A DNA stretch of 55,042 nt from Methanothrix sp. (GTDB taxonomy: Archaea; Halobacteriota; Methanosarcinia; Methanotrichales; Methanotrichaceae), in the NCBI GenBank assembly GCA_017994055.1, contig JAGOLL010000006.1, forward strand, positions 1-55,042. The letters are read 5' to 3'. This document shows positions 52,096 through 55,042 of the stretch, piece by piece (the stretch's first letter is position 1; every line of letters begins with the position of its first letter). Both the position numbers and the translations under genes were made by a program. A model generated the notes under the pieces. That model saw nothing but the letters and a program-made list of their open reading frames with translations, searched no databases and was not told the DNA's origin.

Positions 52096-54804
52096 ATGAT
52101 CTTCCAGATCCTGGATGCCAATTACACCTACGACTCCCAGAGGAGTCCTCTGGTGCAGCTCTTCGGCATCACCAAGGAAGGCGAGAGCATAATCTGCCGG
52201 GTGGCCGGCTTTCGTCCCTATTTTTATGTCCGGGTGGAGCAAGGGCTTCTGGAGAAGGCTGCCCACGAGCTGCAGGCCATGGGACTGGAGGTGGAGGTGG
52301 TGGAGCGCTTTGAGCCCATAGGCTTTCAGACCACTCCCAAGAAGATGCTCAAGATCACCACCCATGATCCCAAGGAGGTCAGGAGCCTCAGGGAGAGAGC
52401 GAAAGAGGTGGAAGGGGTACGGGCGGTCTACGAGACGGACATACTCTTCAAGAACAGATTCCTCATCGACTGCGATCTAGGCGGAATGAGCTGGGTGGAT
52501 GCGCCGCTGCCGGAGTGCATAGCAGGCCAAGGGGCCACTGATGCGGGCATGTCGTCTGCGTCTTCCTCTTGCTCCCCGCTGGTGGATGTGCGGTCCCTGC
52601 AGGCAGTGGACAATGAGGCCAATGCACCGCTGCGCTTTATGAGCTTTGATATCGAGTGCCTGCCCGATCATGGAGAAATGCCCAGGCCTGAAAGCTCCCC
52701 GGTGATACTGATCAGCATGGCTTTCTATCCGCCTCACCAGGGACACTCCGATCTGGTGCTCGTCGGAAAAAATATCGAATGCCCCCGACAGGATACCCTC
52801 TCCTGCAGCGACGAGTACGATATGATCTCCCGTTTTTTTTCTATTATCAGGAACTACAATCCCGATATCCTGGCCGGGTACAACTCCAATGAATTCGATT
52901 TTCCCTATCTGGCCGAGAGGGCCAGGCAGAACCGAATGGAGGCCCGGGTGGGCCGGGACGGCAGCTCCTGGTACATCAGAAAGATCGTCAGCCGCACCGA
53001 TGTCTCCATAACCGGGCGGGTGGTGGTCGACCTGCTTCCCATCATCCGCTCCGCCTACAGTCTCAAGCAGTACACCCTTAGGAACGCCGCCTCCGAGCTT
53101 CTGGGAATGGAGAAGCGTGATGTGGATCCCAAGGAGATAGAGTCGCTCTGGGAGGAAGGCGGAGAGGGGCTGCGCCGCTTCATCAGCTATTCCCGAAGGG
53201 ATGCCGTACTGGCTCAGAGAATGCTCCTCGATCTGAGGCTGATGGATAAGTTCATCGCCCTCTCCCGGGCCAGCGGCTCGTTGCTGCAGGATGTGGTCAA
53301 TGGCGGCCAGTCGGGGATGGTGGAGAGCCTGCTGCTGCGCCGCTTTCGTGAGCATGGAAGGGTGGTGCCCCCCAAGCCCGATTCAGAAATCTCCGAGGAG
53401 AGATACGTGGAGAATGAAGAGTTGAAGGGAGGAGCGGTTCTGGTGCCGGAGAAAGGTCTGGTGGAGGATGTGGTCATCCTGGACTACAAATCGCTCTATC
53501 CCACTATTATGATGGCCCATAACCTGTGCTATTCCACAGTCCTGAACCGCTCAGACTCCCTTGCCCAGGGCCAGGATGAAGTGGCGGGGATCATAACCTC
53601 TCCATCCGGCGGCAGGTTTGTGTCTGCTGCCGTCTCGCCGGGAATCATGCCTGCCGTGTTGCGGGAGCTCCTGGAGCAGAGGACGGAGACCAAGAGGATG
53701 ATGAAGAAGGCGGGCGATGAGGAGCGCCTATTTTTAGATGCCAAGCAATATGCAATGAAGATACTGCTCAACAGCTTTTACGGCTACTCTGGCTATGCTC
53801 GAGCCCGGCTCTACAGCCTGGCACTTGCCAATGCCGTCACCTCCTTCGGAAGGGAGAACATCCTGCGTACCAAGAAGATCATAGATGATATCGGCTCGGT
53901 CTATGTCATGGATGGAGAGGTGATCTTCAAGGATGCCCTTCCCTTCGGCAAAGCAGCGGAGAGGTGCTTTGCCCTCTCAGTGGTCTATGGGGATACGGAC
54001 AGCGTCTTTGTGCGGCTGCTGGCAGCCGCAGAGGGGACCGGAGCAGTATCTCTTCAAGACGCCGAGCTGATCGGCAGAAAGATAGCCGAGACGGTGACCT
54101 CCTCGCTTCCCGAGCCCATGGAGCTTGTCTTCGAGGCCTTCGCCCGGCGGGGCATATTCCTGGCCAAAAAGCGCTATGCACTCTGGGTCTTCGAGCCTGT
54201 GGGAGAAGGGTGGAAGGATCGGATTAAAGTTCGGGGCATGGAGACCGTGCGCCGGGATTGGTGCGACCTTACCTCCAAGACTCTCAAGACCTGTCTGGAG
54301 TTGGTGCTCAAAGAGGGAAAGGTGGACGAGGCAGTGGAGCATGTACGAACGGTAGTGCTCCGGCTCAAGAACCTGGATCTGGCCAGTGATCCGGAGATTC
54401 TCCAGGAGCTGACCCTAACCCGCCGCTACACCAAAAGCTCAGGCTCCTACAAGAACAAACAGCCTCATATTCAACTGGTGGAGAAGATCAGAGAGCGGGG
54501 CGGCAGCGTTCCGGGCGTGGGAGACAGGGTTCCTTTCGTTATTGTTCAGGGAAAGAGGGGCAAGAAGAACCGTGAGCTTTTCGTAAACCGGGCCGAGGAT
54601 CCGGCTTATGCTCTGGAGAGGAATATGCCTCTGGATACGGATTACTATGTGGAAAAGCAGATACTGCCACCGGTACTGCGTATCTTCGAGAGCTTCGGCG
54701 TGGGAAGGGACCGGCTTTGCGCAGGTCGGGGTCAGAGCAGCCTTTTCTCCTTCGGCCCGGCATCAGGCAAACCGGCCAAACAGAAGTCCCTATTTGATTT
54801 TTAG
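52096..54804 (+). CDS. polB: Family B DNA polymerase
   Basis: The product is 902 aa. Proofreading exonuclease motifs are intact: FDIECLP (D185, E187), YNSNEFDFPYL, and YSRRDAVLA. Polymerase motifs are DYKSLYPTIM (D463), KILLNSFYGYSGYA, and YGDTDSVFV (D633, D635). The C-terminus carries two PCNA-interacting sequences, QSSLFSF at 880-886 and QKSLFDF at 896-902. There is a uracil-sensing-type N-terminal domain and no intein. This is the replicative-type PolB of Euryarchaeota. A low-complexity Ser stretch (MSSASSSCS) near residue 152 is unusual but not disruptive. Confidence 0.95.
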   Translation: MIFQILDANYTYDSQRSPLVQLFGITKEGESIICRVAGFRPYFYVRVEQGLLEKAAHELQAMGLEVEVVERFEPIGFQTTPKKMLKITTHDPKEVRSLRERAKEVEGVRAVYETDILFKNRFLIDCDLGGMSWVDAPLPECIAGQGATDAGMSSASSSCSPLVDVRSLQAVDNEANAPLRFMSFDIECLPDHGEMPRPESSPVILISMAFYPPHQGHSDLVLVGKNIECPRQDTLSCSDEYDMISRFFSIIRNYNPDILAGYNSNEFDFPYLAERARQNRMEARVGRDGSSWYIRKIVSRTDVSITGRVVVDLLPIIRSAYSLKQYTLRNAASELLGMEKRDVDPKEIESLWEEGGEGLRRFISYSRRDAVLAQRMLLDLRLMDKFIALSRASGSLLQDVVNGGQSGMVESLLLRRFREHGRVVPPKPDSEISEERYVENEELKGGAVLVPEKGLVEDVVILDYKSLYPTIMMAHNLCYSTVLNRSDSLAQGQDEVAGIITSPSGGRFVSAAVSPGIMPAVLRELLEQRTETKRMMKKAGDEERLFLDAKQYAMKILLNSFYGYSGYARARLYSLALANAVTSFGRENILRTKKIIDDIGSVYVMDGEVIFKDALPFGKAAERCFALSVVYGDTDSVFVRLLAAAEGTGAVSLQDAELIGRKIAETVTSSLPEPMELVFEAFARRGIFLAKKRYALWVFEPVGEGWKDRIKVRGMETVRRDWCDLTSKTLKTCLELVLKEGKVDEAVEHVRTVVLRLKNLDLASDPEILQELTLTRRYTKSSGSYKNKQPHIQLVEKIRERGGSVPGVGDRVPFVIVQGKRGKKNRELFVNRAEDPAYALERNMPLDTDYYVEKQILPPVLRIFESFGVGRDRLCAGRGQSSLFSFGPASGKPAKQKSLFDF

Positions 54805-54888
54805 AGCCTGGCCGGAGCTGGGGATGCTTCCCCGGACCGCGGTGAGGAGATCTTCTAAAGGCATTGCGCCATCCAAAAGGAGCCAGTC

Positions 54889-54897
54889 TTTTATATG
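54889..54897 (+). promoter_or_regulatory. TATA box of the STT3-like gene
   Basis: TTTATATG-type element, centred about 27 bases before the ATG at 54920. The spacing again predicts a leaderless transcript. Confidence 0.45.
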
Positions 54898-54919
54898 ATG
54901 AATCTCTTTATCGAAAGCC

Positions 54920-55042
54920 ATGGATAAGGGGAAGAGGAGCGAGCCTTTAGAGCTTCTAGCAGTGGTCATTTTCGGCCTGGTGCTGAGATTTCTGGCAGGA
55001 AAGAATTTCCTGACTGAAAATGGAGTCCTCCTGCCGGGCTAT
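54920..55042 (+). CDS. Start of a membrane protein, probably STT3/AglB oligosaccharyltransferase (cut by window end)
   Basis: Only the first 41 codons are in the window. They read KRSEPLELLAVVIFGLVLRF, then a segment FLTENGVLLPGY. The pattern of a first membrane helix ending in R, followed by a short external loop with a GV(L/F)xPGY/GN turn before the DxYYH motif, is typical of archaeal STT3/AglB. The diagnostic motifs lie beyond the edge, so this is tentative. Confidence 0.45.
   Translation, partial: MDKGKRSEPLELLAVVIFGLVLRFLAGKNFLTENGVLLPGY

Overview
The window is archaeal and almost certainly from an aceticlastic methanogen of the Methanosarcinales/Methanotrichales (Methanothrix-like; this placement is inference). 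The evidence is coenzyme F430 synthesis genes (cfbA, cfbE, cfbD), an Isf-type iron-sulfur flavoprotein next to archaeoflavoprotein AfpA, a Sec61-gamma/SecE subunit, a CTP-dependent riboflavin kinase, a membrane-anchored LonB, a Cdc48/VAT ATPase, a family B DNA polymerase with C-terminal PCNA boxes, an S-layer-like domain, and TATA/BRE promoters placed for leaderless transcripts.

Layout. 1-6.3 kb: an EF1A-like fragment, a membrane protein, the isf-afpA pair, an S-layer-like fragment and the cfbA-cfbE-cfbD operon. 6.3-9 kb: secE and a fused ADP-forming acyl-CoA synthetase, both on the minus strand. 9.3-12.9 kb: an operon of an XpaC-like membrane coiled-coil protein, a membrane-anchored solute-binding/VWA protein and a TelA-family protein. 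13.5-17 kb: an AAA ATPase, a PhnP-like metallo-hydrolase and a secreted transglutaminase. 17-26.8 kb is a plastic accessory region: a decayed DDE transposase, a secreted papain-like protease with repeats, decayed coding sequence, pieces of a restriction-modification enzyme split around an AT-richer cargo (two papain-like proteases flanking a small predicted beta protein), and an IS5-type fragment. 26.9-33.5 kb: secreted and membrane proteins (cupredoxin, CLC, DUF389, NosD-like beta-helix, MscS). 33.6-37.9 kb: an NLR-like cassette of a small helical putative effector and an NB-ARC/TPR STAND protein that share a repeated sequence motif, with a decayed second copy of the effector on the far side. 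38-44.2 kb: an ArsR regulator, Cdc48/VAT, LonB and TldD in one direction, a protein quality-control operon. 44.3-55 kb: a small membrane protein, ribK, a large secreted TPR protein, a GT2 synthase plus GH16 glucanase exopolysaccharide locus, a small conserved protein, polB and the start of an STT3/AglB-like gene.

The most interesting system is the effector/NLR cassette at 33.6-37.9 kb. The putative effector ends with, and the adjacent STAND protein begins with, the same roughly 33-residue Q/N/G-rich motif. This is the architecture of NLR-associated amyloid signalling, a prokaryotic counterpart of fungal HET-S/NWD2 cell-death pairs. Second are the XpaC/VWA/TelA operon and the protease triad sitting inside a broken restriction-modification gene.

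Three otherwise intact genes carry one in-frame stop each: TAA in the transposase, TAG in the NLR and TGA in the GT2. One protease carries a one-base frameshift. Each could be real decay or a sequence error, and reads would decide. No tRNA, rRNA or CRISPR array was seen.
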